From contig JAAUZL010000025.1 in NCBI GenBank assembly GCA_014804615.1, forward strand, positions 27,754 through 72,943: a DNA stretch of 45,190 nt, written 5' to 3'. The notes under the pieces are model-generated. The model worked only from the letters and a program-made list of their open reading frames with translations. It searched no databases and was not told the origin of the DNA. A program made the position numbers and the translations under genes. This DNA is from Lachnospiraceae bacterium. GTDB taxonomy: Bacteria > Bacillota > Clostridia > Lachnospirales > Lachnospiraceae. This document shows positions 1 through 10,731 of the stretch, piece after piece; the first letter of the stretch is position 1, and every line of letters begins with the position of its first letter.

Positions 1-858
1 GTGGATGAGGTCAGCGTCACCATCAGGGAGAAGACGGTGTTCGGCCTGATCGGTACCAACGGTGCGGGAAAGAGTACGGTACTGCGCATGATAGCGGGCG
101 TACTGAAACCCGACGAGGGCACGGTGGCAGTGGACAATATGCCGGTGTATGACAATGTGGAGGCGAAGGAACTGCTGTTTTTTATTGCGGATGAGCCGTA
201 CTTTTTCGCTAATGCCAACGCCCGGACCATGGAGCGGTATTACAGTGGCATTTATAAAGCGTTTGACAAAGAAGAATATTATCAGTATCTGGAGAAATTT
301 AATTTGGAACCGAACCGGAAGATCGGCACTTTTTCCAAAGGTATGAAAAAGCAGCTGGCGCTGTTGCTCGGCATCTGTGCACATACAAAATACATTCTCT
401 GCGACGAGACTTTTGACGGGCTGGATCCTGTCATGCGGCAGGGAATCAAGTCGATCTTTGCCAAGGAGATGGAGGAGCGGGGACTTACGCCGGTGATCGC
501 CTCCCACAATCTGCGGGAACTGGAGGATATCTGCGATCATGTAGGACTTTTACATAAGGGTGGCGTTCTGCTCTCCAAAGATCTGGAGGATATGAAGTGC
601 AATATCCAGAAGGTGCAGTGTGTTTTTTCTTCTGTGGAGGATGAACTGAAGGCATTGAACGGTCTGGAAATTTTGAAAAAAGAACAGCGGGGATCGCTTT
701 CCACGATCACCCTGCGCAGTACAAGAGAGGAAGTGGAGGCGAGATTCGCCACGGTGGACACGATCTTTTACGAGGTGCTTCCCCTTTCTCTGGAAGAGAT
801 CTTTATCAGTGAGACGGAGGTGGTAGGCTATGACATCAAAAAACTTATTCTGGGCTAG
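1..858 (+). CDS. ABC transporter ATP-binding protein (5' end cut by window)
   Basis: This is the ATPase subunit of an ABC transporter; it hydrolyses ATP at the inner face of the membrane to drive the permease encoded next. The visible part has Walker A GTNGAGKST (residues 18-26 of the visible 285), a signature loop FSKGMKKQ (from residue 111) and Walker B ending in D135-E136 (ILCDETFDGLD). The protein enters the window already inside the nucleotide-binding domain: families of this type have about 20 more residues before DEVSVTI, so the GTG at base 1 is an internal codon, not the start. The last 29 nt overlap the permease gene, which indicates translational coupling. The divergent signature (SKGMKKQ rather than LSGGQ) is common in YtrB/EcsA-like exporters of Firmicutes. 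The substrate cannot be told. Confidence 0.93.
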   Translation: MDEVSVTIREKTVFGLIGTNGAGKSTVLRMIAGVLKPDEGTVAVDNMPVYDNVEAKELLFFIADEPYFFANANARTMERYYSGIYKAFDKEEYYQYLEKFNLEPNRKIGTFSKGMKKQLALLLGICAHTKYILCDETFDGLDPVMRQGIKSIFAKEMEERGLTPVIASHNLRELEDICDHVGLLHKGGVLLSKDLEDMKCNIQKVQCVFSSVEDELKALNGLEILKKEQRGSLSTITLRSTREEVEARFATVDTIFYEVLPLSLEEIFISETEVVGYDIKKLILG

Positions 859-2980
859 TTGCAGAGAAAATCATAAACGACGGATCTGGGTCTGGATCGT
901 GGCGGTGCTGTCACAGCTTCTGCCCTATGGCGGTATTACCATGATCTATTTAAGCCGTATCAAAGATTATAATGCGCACGGTATTTACAGGACGGCGGCG
1001 GAGTTTCAAGATGCATTGTATCGGGCAGTGAAGGATGCCCTGGGATTCTCGGATGATATGTACAAGATCATCATTCCTTTGGCGGCGCTCATCGGGATGC
1101 AGGGCTTTTCCTATCTGTATAGCAGACGGAAGGTGGATCTGTATCACAGCGTGCCGGTGACCAAAAACAGAAGATTTGCGGCGGTCTATTTAAACGGACT
1201 TTTCATGTATCTGGCGGCGAATCTGACAGGCATTCTCTTCGGTCTGGTGATCGCGGCTTCTCAGGGGGCGGTGAACGGATCAGTACTCACGGATGTGGGT
1301 CTGGCCTTTTTGTGGAATCTGGTCATGTTTCTGGTATTTTACCATATGATGATCCTGGCGGTGATGCTGACAGGAAACTGGTTTGTGACAATCTGCGGAT
1401 TCGCGGCGCTTGCACTGTATGAATTCGTTGTGCGTCTTCTGATAGAAGATATGATGGAGAATTTTTTCAGAACCTATACCAACTATTTTCAATCTTACGG
1501 GTTGAAACTGTCAGTACTTACGGATGTGACCAACAATATCTGGTACCTCAAGAATCTGCCGGATACGGCGGCCAAGGCGGCGCTTGCACTTCCGTTTGTG
1601 GGCAGATGGATTCTGATTGCGGCAGCACTTCTTTTGCTTGCCTATGCGGCTTACAGAAAAAGACCCTCCGAGGCGGCGGGCAAAGCCATCGCTTTTCCGA
1701 TTTTGGAGCCTGTCCTTAAGGTGGCAGTGGTGATCCCAGCAGCGCTTATGGTTGGCATACTGGTATATTCCACCTCTATGAAGAATGAAGTGCTGCAGGT
1801 ACTTGCTATGGCAGTGGCGGGCGTGATCTTCTGCTGCGTTATGGAAGTGCTCTATGATTTTGATATTCGCAGTCTGTTTAAGCATCTGGTATCCAGCGGT
1901 GTGGCGTTAGTAGGTGTTTTGGCAATATTTTGCATCTTTAAATGGGATCTGTTCGGGTATGACAACTATCTGCCGGCACAAAATAAGGTGGAGAGTATTG
2001 CAATTTTGACAGATGGATATTATGATGGCTATTGGGACGAGAATTTGCAGTACATGGAGGACAGCGCATATGTGAGAGAGCATATGTTTTTGACAGATGC
2101 AGAGCCGGTTTTGGCGCTCGCGCAGGCTTACCTACAGACGGACGAGGCGGCTGTGGAGGAGATGACAGCTCCCAGAACCGTGCGAATCCTGTATCGCCTG
2201 CATTCCGGCAGGGAAGCGGTCAGAGCGATCCGGGTGGACTATGAGGATCCTGAGACGGCAGCGCTTTTGGATCGAATCTTTCGGACGGCAGAATTTAAAA
2301 AGGGAACTTTCCAGGCGATGACCGACGAGACTTCCTACGACAGAGTGACAGGGATCGCCTACACCAACGGCGCTGTCAGAGTGGCGGTTCCCAAAGAGCA
2401 AGTGCTGCAGCTGAGAGATGCCTGGATCAAGGATATGGAGCAGGTTGATTTTACCTTTGCCAGAGACAACCGTCCTTGCGGACAGATTTATTTTGACTAT
2501 GACAACTATTCCTCAAGACAATGGCAGGTGTATGACAGCTTTGAAAATACCATTGCGCTGCTTCAAAAGCTGGAGGCCTATTATTCGGTGCAGCTGAATG
2601 CGGAGGATATCGACAGCATTACGGTGACCTGTTATCACAACGAGTTAACGGAAGCAGGAGCGGATACGATTTCCTATCCTACGGCGCGTGGAAATACAGC
2701 ACAGACTGTGCGGGTGGACAGTGTTTATACAGATTACACCGTACGGGAGACCTTCTACGAGGAAGAACAGATCGCGCAGATTTTGCCGCACATTCATCCG
2801 AAGTATCTGGATTCTTACTGGGGCGGCTATAAAGCAACGGATGAGAATTATTCGGTGGAGGTCGTGTTTAAGAAGAATACCGACTATCCTTATCAGAGAG
2901 ACAGCTATTATTTCAGTTATGATTTCATCACCGGAGAGGTGCCGGATTTCGTGGCGGAGGCCACAGCATATACGGAGTAA
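830..2980 (+). CDS. ABC transporter permease with large C-terminal soluble domain
   Basis: A 716-residue membrane protein, the likely partner of the preceding ATPase. Hydrophobic segments lie at about residues 19-41, 77-97, 116-146, 157-206 (probably two), 255-275, 294-312, 325-345 and 350-371. The rest, about 385-716, is a soluble and acidic domain rich in Tyr and Asp. The ATG at 830 is preceded by GGAGG at 816-820 and overlaps the ATPase gene by 29 nt. The architecture recalls Firmicutes ABC permeases that carry an extracytoplasmic domain after the last membrane segment. I do not recognise a substrate. The gene ends 8 nt before the next ATPase, so the two ABC units may share a transcript. 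Confidence 0.8.
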   Translation: MTSKNLFWASCRENHKRRIWVWIVAVLSQLLPYGGITMIYLSRIKDYNAHGIYRTAAEFQDALYRAVKDALGFSDDMYKIIIPLAALIGMQGFSYLYSRRKVDLYHSVPVTKNRRFAAVYLNGLFMYLAANLTGILFGLVIAASQGAVNGSVLTDVGLAFLWNLVMFLVFYHMMILAVMLTGNWFVTICGFAALALYEFVVRLLIEDMMENFFRTYTNYFQSYGLKLSVLTDVTNNIWYLKNLPDTAAKAALALPFVGRWILIAAALLLLAYAAYRKRPSEAAGKAIAFPILEPVLKVAVVIPAALMVGILVYSTSMKNEVLQVLAMAVAGVIFCCVMEVLYDFDIRSLFKHLVSSGVALVGVLAIFCIFKWDLFGYDNYLPAQNKVESIAILTDGYYDGYWDENLQYMEDSAYVREHMFLTDAEPVLALAQAYLQTDEAAVEEMTAPRTVRILYRLHSGREAVRAIRVDYEDPETAALLDRIFRTAEFKKGTFQAMTDETSYDRVTGIAYTNGAVRVAVPKEQVLQLRDAWIKDMEQVDFTFARDNRPCGQIYFDYDNYSSRQWQVYDSFENTIALLQKLEAYYSVQLNAEDIDSITVTCYHNELTEAGADTISYPTARGNTAQTVRVDSVYTDYTVRETFYEEEQIAQILPHIHPKYLDSYWGGYKATDENYSVEVVFKKNTDYPYQRDSYYFSYDFITGEVPDFVAEATAYTE

Positions 2981-2988
2981 GGGAGCCA

Positions 2989-3735
2989 ATGTTGGACAGT
3001 AACAGATATGACAGACCTGTGATCGAGGTAAAGGATCTCTATAAGATATACCGGGTCGGGGAAGAGCGGGTGCGGGCTTTAAACGGCGTCAGCTTCTCCA
3101 TCAGACGGGGACAGTTCTGCTCCATCGTGGGCGCGTCCGGTTCCGGAAAGTCCACCCTGCTCAATATGCTGGCAGGGCTGGAAAAGCCCACCAAGGGCGA
3201 GATCGTGATCGCCGGTGAGCACATGGAAAAAAAGACGGAGAATCAGCTTGTGGCCTTTCGCAGGGAGCACATTGGATTTATCTTTCAGTCCTTTAATCTG
3301 ATGGGCACCATGAACGCCATCGAGAATGTGGCGCTGCCCCTGACATTTCAGGGAATGGATAAAAAGAGCCGCAATAAAAAGGCCGAGGAGATGCTGGATC
3401 TGGTGGGTCTGACCAAGCATAAGAGGCACAGGCCCAACCAGATGTCAGGCGGACAGCAGCAGCGTGTGGGTGTGGCCAGGGCGCTGGTGGTGGAGCCGGA
3501 GATCATCTTTGCGGACGAGCCCACCGGCAATCTGGATTCCAATACTTCGGTGGAAGTTATGAATCTGATGAAACGGGTGGTGCGGGAGAAAAACCAGACG
3601 TTGGTGATGGTCACCCATGACAATTATCTGGCGGGATTTGCGGACGTGATCATTCGAATCCGGGACGGAAAGATTCTGGAGGTGGAGGACCACAGCGGAG
3701 AGGAAATGCCGGATGAAATTACAGCGTTGACGTGA
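2989..3735 (+). CDS. MacB/LolD-type ABC transporter ATP-binding protein
   Basis: A 248-residue ATPase of the MacB/LolD/FtsE group, which powers extrusion by mechanotransmission with a FtsX-fold permease. Walker A is GASGSGKST (48-56), the signature MSGGQQQR (152-159), Walker B IIFADEPTG (172-180) and the H-loop His is near residue 210 (MVTHD). The ADEPTGNLDS stretch is diagnostic of this group. The ATG at 2989 follows a weak GGGAG site (2981-2985). It is the first gene of a probable three-gene unit with the secreted protein at 3809 and the permease at 5704, an arrangement typical of Gram-positive MacB-like exporters with an accessory protein. Confidence 0.95.
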   Translation: MLDSNRYDRPVIEVKDLYKIYRVGEERVRALNGVSFSIRRGQFCSIVGASGSGKSTLLNMLAGLEKPTKGEIVIAGEHMEKKTENQLVAFRREHIGFIFQSFNLMGTMNAIENVALPLTFQGMDKKSRNKKAEEMLDLVGLTKHKRHRPNQMSGGQQQRVGVARALVVEPEIIFADEPTGNLDSNTSVEVMNLMKRVVREKNQTLVMVTHDNYLAGFADVIIRIRDGKILEVEDHSGEEMPDEITALT

Positions 3736-3808
3736 ACGGTCCACGGTGTTATAGCAGTGGAATGATCTGATAGAACGGAAACAGTGCTTTTGGTGGAAGG
3801 ATGGAGAG

Positions 3809-5674
3809 ATGAAGAGAGAGCGGAACGAGAGAGGAAGGGTTACAATCAAGGAAGCGATGTGCAGGGCACTTCTTAGTGTCGTGCTTTGCATTGCTGCTGT
3901 TTGCATGATGCCACAGAGCTTGGGGACGATGCCTTATGTGGAGGCGAGGCAAGAGGAAACTACCAGTGGAAATTCTACATCGCCGAGTAAGCCATCCAAC
4001 TCAAAAGATAGCAATGACGACAAAAAGGACGATGAGGATAATGATGAGAATACATTAAACCGCTCATCCAGCAGAGTGATCAATGATGACGACAGAGCTG
4101 CGGCAGATGCGGATCTGCTCTATTATATGCAGAGCCTGGAGGTTCGCTATCATTTGGATGAAAAGGTGATGGAGAGCCTTCATAAGGTTTTTGACAGTGC
4201 GGTATATTATATTGCCAATACAGACATGACCGTAACGGAATTATGGAGTTATGTTGCATCGACTAAAAGCGCTATGGAATCTGCGGCGGTGGCGAAGGTG
4301 TCCCAGACCACCAGCGAGTTTTTACAGGTGGCGGACAACTGGGAGACACCGATCGTGAGCTACGGGCAGAAGGTGGCCATCGTGCTGCCTATTATGAATT
4401 TCGGTACCGAAGAGCTGAACGATCTGATCGTGGAGCCGGTGATCTCCAATCTGGTGACAGAGTGGCCCTTCGAGCCGGACACAACGAATTACCTGCAGAC
4501 AGAGCCTTATATTCCCGGCTGCCAGACCAAGGAGCAAGCAATGCAAAATCGGAGGGAGTTCACCTTCCATTTCACTACCAGAAGTGATGTGATGAGCGGC
4601 TATTATCCGTTAAAATTCCATGTGTCCTATACCAAGGCGGGTATCCGCAGCGAGGAGCCGGCGGAACTTACGGTGTATGTGAAGACTATCGGCAAGCCGG
4701 GCAGCGGGATCATCGGCGGCAACGGACAGGAAGCAACGGGTTCTAAGCCCCGTATCGTTGTGACGGGCTTTGAGACAAATCCGGCGGATGTGTACGCAGG
4801 GGAGACCTTTACCCTGACGATCCATGTGAAGAACACTTCCCGGGACACAGCAGTGACGAATGTGCTTTTTGATATGCAGGCAGCCCAGGAGGGGGAGGAT
4901 AAGACCAATACCTACTCTGCGTTCCTGCCTACTTCCGGTTCCAGCTCTGTTTATATGAATCAGATATCGCCGGATACGGCGGCGGATATCGTGATCGAGA
5001 TGACGGCGAAGGCGGATCTGGCGCAGAAACCTTATGTTCTTGATGTGAACATGAAATATGATGCGGGCACGGTATTTGACCTGACAGACAAAGCCAGCGT
5101 GTCCATTCCGATCCTGCAGGAGAGCCGTTTTGACACCAGCATTCCGGAGGTCGTGCCTTCGGACATCGAGGTGGGCTCCCAGTCTAACGTGATGTTTAGC
5201 ATTTACAATACGGGAAAGACTACGCTTTACAATGTACAGGTAAAATTTGTGGCGGACTCCATAGAAGAGGCATCGGCTTTTGTGGGCAATCTGCAGTCCG
5301 GCAACACGGGCAATGTGGATGTGATGCTCACGGGCGCGGCTCCCACCATGGACGACGGCATTGTGAAGGTGGAGATCTCCTACGAGGATGACGCGGGAAA
5401 TGTGACCACAGCGGAGAAGGAGATCACCCTCTTTGTGTCGGAAGGGTTTATGGATGACATGATGTTTGACGATATGATGATGGGTGATGATATGATGATG
5501 GGCGACGAGGAGGGCGGCAAACCCAAGACGGGGCTGATCGTGGGCAGCGTTTTCGGAGTGGTGATCGCGGCGGCAGCAGGCCTGACCGTATTTTTAAAGC
5601 TTCGGAAAAAGAAGAAGGAAGCTCTTGAGCGGGCGGAGGAGATAGCAGAGCTGGAGAAGGATCTGTTTAGATAG
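3809..5674 (+). CDS. Secreted, C-terminally anchored CARDB/COG1361-like protein
   Basis: A 621-residue exported protein placed between the ATPase and permease genes of a MacB-like transporter. An N-terminal signal sequence spans about residues 1-40 (basic start, then ALLSVVLCIAAVCMM). An acidic low-complexity stretch rich in Ser/Asn/Asp follows. The middle (about 180-540) contains beta-rich repeats resembling CARDB/NEW3 domains, with phrases such as VEISYEDDAGN. A Met/Asp tract at 548-565 precedes a single membrane segment (TGLIVGSVFGVVIAAAAGL) and a Lys-rich cytosolic tail. The start at 3809 has GGAAGG at 3795-3800; an earlier ATG at 3801 stops after three codons. The protein probably acts outside the cell as the periplasmic-adaptor equivalent of the exporter; that role is inferred from context only. 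Confidence 0.8.
   Translation: MKRERNERGRVTIKEAMCRALLSVVLCIAAVCMMPQSLGTMPYVEARQEETTSGNSTSPSKPSNSKDSNDDKKDDEDNDENTLNRSSSRVINDDDRAAADADLLYYMQSLEVRYHLDEKVMESLHKVFDSAVYYIANTDMTVTELWSYVASTKSAMESAAVAKVSQTTSEFLQVADNWETPIVSYGQKVAIVLPIMNFGTEELNDLIVEPVISNLVTEWPFEPDTTNYLQTEPYIPGCQTKEQAMQNRREFTFHFTTRSDVMSGYYPLKFHVSYTKAGIRSEEPAELTVYVKTIGKPGSGIIGGNGQEATGSKPRIVVTGFETNPADVYAGETFTLTIHVKNTSRDTAVTNVLFDMQAAQEGEDKTNTYSAFLPTSGSSSVYMNQISPDTAADIVIEMTAKADLAQKPYVLDVNMKYDAGTVFDLTDKASVSIPILQESRFDTSIPEVVPSDIEVGSQSNVMFSIYNTGKTTLYNVQVKFVADSIEEASAFVGNLQSGNTGNVDVMLTGAAPTMDDGIVKVEISYEDDAGNVTTAEKEITLFVSEGFMDDMMFDDMMMGDDMMMGDEEGGKPKTGLIVGSVFGVVIAAAAGLTVFLKLRKKKKEALERAEEIAELEKDLFR
5468..5503 (+). repeat. 18-nt tandem repeat encoding Met/Asp tract
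   Basis: Two consecutive 18-nt units (5468-5485 and 5486-5503) differ at two positions, each encoding D-D-M-M-M-G. With the flanking codons they give the tract MDDMMFDDMMMGDDMMMG, just before the membrane anchor of the secreted protein. Confidence 0.85.
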
Positions 5675-5703
5675 CCGGATGGCGGCACAGATTGGGGATT
5701 TTT

Positions 5704-7050
5704 ATGAAATTTCTCGATTTGCTGCGGATGAGCAGCAGTAATCTTTGGAAAAGAAAAGTGAGAACGGTCCTGACGGTGCTCGGCGTAGTGATCGGTGTGG
5801 CTTCCATTGTGGTCATGGTTTCTCTCGGCCTTGGACTGAGCAGGTCCTTGATGGCGCAATACGAGTCCTACGGGAGCCTTACTCAGATCACGGTGAATGA
5901 GCCTTGGGATGATTCGGATGGCGAGAAGCGTCTGGATCAGAATCTGATTGATGAGATTATGACGATGGAGCATGTGGAGTCGGTCTATCCTGTGTTGGAG
6001 ACACAGGCGTATGCCCTATACGGAAGCTATCAGGGTTATCTGCAGATTCAGGGGATGCCGGCGGAAGCCTTTCAGGATATGAATATCACGGTGGGACAGG
6101 GGCAGCTTCCCGGCGGGGATAAAACCCTGACCTTCTTTTACGGCTGTGAAGTACTGCAGAATTTTTATAATTCCAAAGGAAACGGCGGTTCCTACTGGGA
6201 GACAGGCGTTTTGCCGGATATCGATCTGATGAATGATCCGATCTTTATCGTCTTTGATATGAATGCCTACTATGAGGCGGGCTCCACAGATGAGAACGGG
6301 CAGACGAAAAAACCGCCGAAGAAGTATCTGATCGATACCTGCGGGGTGGAAGCGGATCCCGGAGAGAATCAGTGGTCCCAGTATGGCTGGTATACCTATT
6401 GCGATATTGAACAGCTTACGGCGGAACTGAAAAAGATTTTTAAAAACAAGGTAATCCCGGGGCAGCCCACCACAAAAACGGGAAAACCTTACAAAGAGAT
6501 TTTTTACAGCGAGCTTCTGGTGAACGTGGACAGTATGGATCATGTGGTGGAACTACAAAACCAACTGACGGCGCTGGGTTATAATGCGTACAGTCAGGCG
6601 GAGTGGGTGGAGTCCGAGCAGAGGACCATGGGTTATATTCAGGCGGTGCTCGGCGGGATCGGCGCAGTGTCTCTTTTCGTGGCGGCCATCGGCATCACCA
6701 ACACCATGATGATGTCCATCTATGAGCGTACCAAGGAGATCGGCGTGATGAAGGTGCTGGGGTGTGATCTGAGAAATATCCGCAGTCTGTTTTTGATGGA
6801 GGCCGGATTCATAGGCTTTATCGGCGGTGTGATCGGCCTGATCTTAAGCTTTATTCTGTCTGTGGTGATCAATAAGGTGGCGGCGCAGGCCAATGAATAC
6901 ATGGGTGACATGGGAGGCATCTCCTATATTCCTATCTGGCTGGTATTCCTGTCTCTGGTATTTGCCATTCTGGTAGGTATGATGGCAGGCTTTTTCCCGG
7001 CGAGACGTGCTATGCGGTTGAGTCCGCTGGCGGCGATACGAAATGAGTAA
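5704..7050 (+). CDS. MacB-like ABC transporter permease (FtsX domain)
   Basis: A 448-residue permease with the MacB topology: one membrane helix near the N terminus (TVLTVLGVVIGVASIVVMVSLGLGL), a large extracytoplasmic MacB-PCD-like domain (about 50-310), and three C-terminal helices forming the FtsX domain. The hallmark sequence ITNTMMMSIYERTKEIGVMK and the terminal RRAMRLSPLAAIRNE are typical of the family. I prefer ATG 5704, which has GGGGA at 5694-5698, over the in-frame TTG at 5692. It forms the exporter with the ATPase at 2989 and probably the anchored protein at 3809; the substrate may be a peptide or antibiotic, but nothing here tells which. Confidence 0.93.
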   Translation: MKFLDLLRMSSSNLWKRKVRTVLTVLGVVIGVASIVVMVSLGLGLSRSLMAQYESYGSLTQITVNEPWDDSDGEKRLDQNLIDEIMTMEHVESVYPVLETQAYALYGSYQGYLQIQGMPAEAFQDMNITVGQGQLPGGDKTLTFFYGCEVLQNFYNSKGNGGSYWETGVLPDIDLMNDPIFIVFDMNAYYEAGSTDENGQTKKPPKKYLIDTCGVEADPGENQWSQYGWYTYCDIEQLTAELKKIFKNKVIPGQPTTKTGKPYKEIFYSELLVNVDSMDHVVELQNQLTALGYNAYSQAEWVESEQRTMGYIQAVLGGIGAVSLFVAAIGITNTMMMSIYERTKEIGVMKVLGCDLRNIRSLFLMEAGFIGFIGGVIGLILSFILSVVINKVAAQANEYMGDMGGISYIPIWLVFLSLVFAILVGMMAGFFPARRAMRLSPLAAIRNE

Positions 7051-7071
7051 GAAACACTATATTTTGTGTAC

Positions 7072-7097
7072 AAGAACGCCTAAACGGAGGCGTTCTT
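7072..7097 (+). terminator. Probable terminator after MacB-like operon
   Basis: A perfect 10-bp stem (AAGAACGCCT / AGGCGTTCTT) with a 6-nt loop sits 22 nt after the permease stop. There is no clean T tract on the + strand, so termination may be weak; the hairpin may instead protect the transcript end. Confidence 0.6.
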
Positions 7098-7129
7098 CGC
7101 ATATATTGGGATAATTTGGCGAAAAAGAC

Positions 7130-7159
7130 TTGCATTCCTTAACAAAAATGTTGTATGAT
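7130..7159 (+). promoter_or_regulatory. Sigma-A-type promoter for the four-repeat secreted protein
   Basis: TTGCAT (7130-7135) and TATGAT (7154-7159) are separated by 18 nt in an otherwise non-coding stretch, about 60 nt before the start codon at 7219. Its position directly after the terminator hairpin supports a new transcription unit. Confidence 0.6.
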
Positions 7160-7218
7160 TGATTTACATAAGTATTTATTATGGTAATCCATTATACACA
7201 TAGAATGGAGGAGTGCGT

Positions 7219-9790
<2,572 letters not shown>

Positions 9791-9799
9791 GCGAAATCA

Positions 9800-9944
9800 C
9801 AGATTGAAGGTGTACAAATAGTATAATCAATGCAGACGCGCTTGCGCTCCGTTCCAAACGTAATGGTACTAGGCTCGAAAGTACCTCGCCAAGTACCAAC
9901 GTTTTCCAAGGGCCTGCTTATGATTATACTATTTGCACAATCTG
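9800..9944 (+). repeat. ~145-nt palindromic intergenic element
   Basis: Between eno and the yfcE-like gene lies a long imperfect palindrome. CAAATAGTATAATCA (9815-9829) pairs perfectly with 9921-9935. CAGATTG (9800-9806) pairs with CAATCTG (9938-9944) across a small bulge. GCAG (9832-9835) pairs with CTGC (9914-9917). The interior holds further pairing, TGGTACT with AGTACCA, around GGCTCGAAAGTACC. No ORF is present. It may be a small RNA, a long terminator, or a copy of a palindromic mobile element; the sequence alone does not decide. Confidence 0.7.
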
Positions 9945-10007
9945 GCATCGACGATTAGATGCTGATATTTTGAAGTTATTTAAATTGTGTTGACAGGAGA
10001 GAGAACC

Positions 10008-10691
10008 ATGAAAAAAATCGGTGTTTTGTCAGATACGCATGGAAAGCTGCGGGAGGAGGTTGTGGAGATATTGCAGGAGTGCGATGTGATCCTGCACGCG
10101 GGGGATATCAATACGCCGCGGGTAGTCGAGAGCCTGCGGGAAATCGCTCCGCTTTATGTGGTGCGGGGGAACGCAGACAAGGACTGGGCGGCCGATCTGC
10201 CGGAGCAGCTGTCCGAGCAGATCTGTGGTCTGCGGATCTTCATGGTACATAATAAAAAAGAGATTCCCGGGGACACAGCCGGATATGATCTGATCATTTA
10301 CGGCCATTCCCATAAGTATGAGGAGAAGGAAACGGAAGAATGCTTTTTCTTAAATCCCGGAAGCTGCGGTCCCAGACGCTTCTCTCAGCCGGTGACCATG
10401 GCGGTGGTGGAGGTGGAAGAGGAAAGCGGGAAATTCCATGTGATCAAACAGGATATTCGTCAAAGCGAAGAGGTGTCCGGAAAAGAAAAAACGCCGGAGA
10501 CGGTTTTTTCGGAAAGGACACTGAGCGCCATCCTGCGGGATGTGGACAGGGGAAAAAGTGTTTCTGAAATTGCCGGGAAATATAAAATCGACCCGGAGAG
10601 TGTTTCCCAGATCTGCCGTCTGTATCTGACCCATCCGGGGATCAGCGCAGCGGGGGTCAGAGAGAAAATGGGACTTCCCAGGAACAGATAG
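10008..10691 (+). CDS. YfcE-like metallophosphoesterase with C-terminal extension
   Basis: A cytosolic calcineurin-like phosphodiesterase of the YfcE/MJ0936 family. Metal-binding motifs are visible in order: D-T-H in LSDTHGKL, GD in LHAGDIN, GNAD (VVRGNADKDW), and GHSHK with the preceding YG. The family core ends with NPGSCGPRR at about residue 120 and a strand near 145. Natural length of the family is about 155-185 residues; this protein has 227, the extra ~60 forming a helical segment (ILRDVDRGKSVSEIAGKYKI) that looks like a helix-turn-helix. ATG 10008 follows AGGAGAGAG (9995-10003); an upstream in-frame GTG at 9987 has no ribosome site. The physiological substrate is unknown. Confidence 0.9.
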   Translation: MKKIGVLSDTHGKLREEVVEILQECDVILHAGDINTPRVVESLREIAPLYVVRGNADKDWAADLPEQLSEQICGLRIFMVHNKKEIPGDTAGYDLIIYGHSHKYEEKETEECFFLNPGSCGPRRFSQPVTMAVVEVEEESGKFHVIKQDIRQSEEVSGKEKTPETVFSERTLSAILRDVDRGKSVSEIAGKYKIDPESVSQICRLYLTHPGISAAGVREKMGLPRNR

Positions 10692-10731
10692 GGTAATTCT
10701 TTATCATAATCAATAAAAAGGGGATGGCATT

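Noticed and set aside
5380-5973. Open frame of 197 codons on the - strand
   Set aside because: It spans the end of the secreted protein and the start of the permease, both well supported; its Ser/Ile-rich repeats mirror the Met/Asp tract.
9800-9944. Possible tRNA or riboswitch
   Set aside because: There is strong pairing but no cloverleaf with T-loop GGTTCGAATC-like sequence and no recognised riboswitch core; kept as an unclassified palindromic element.
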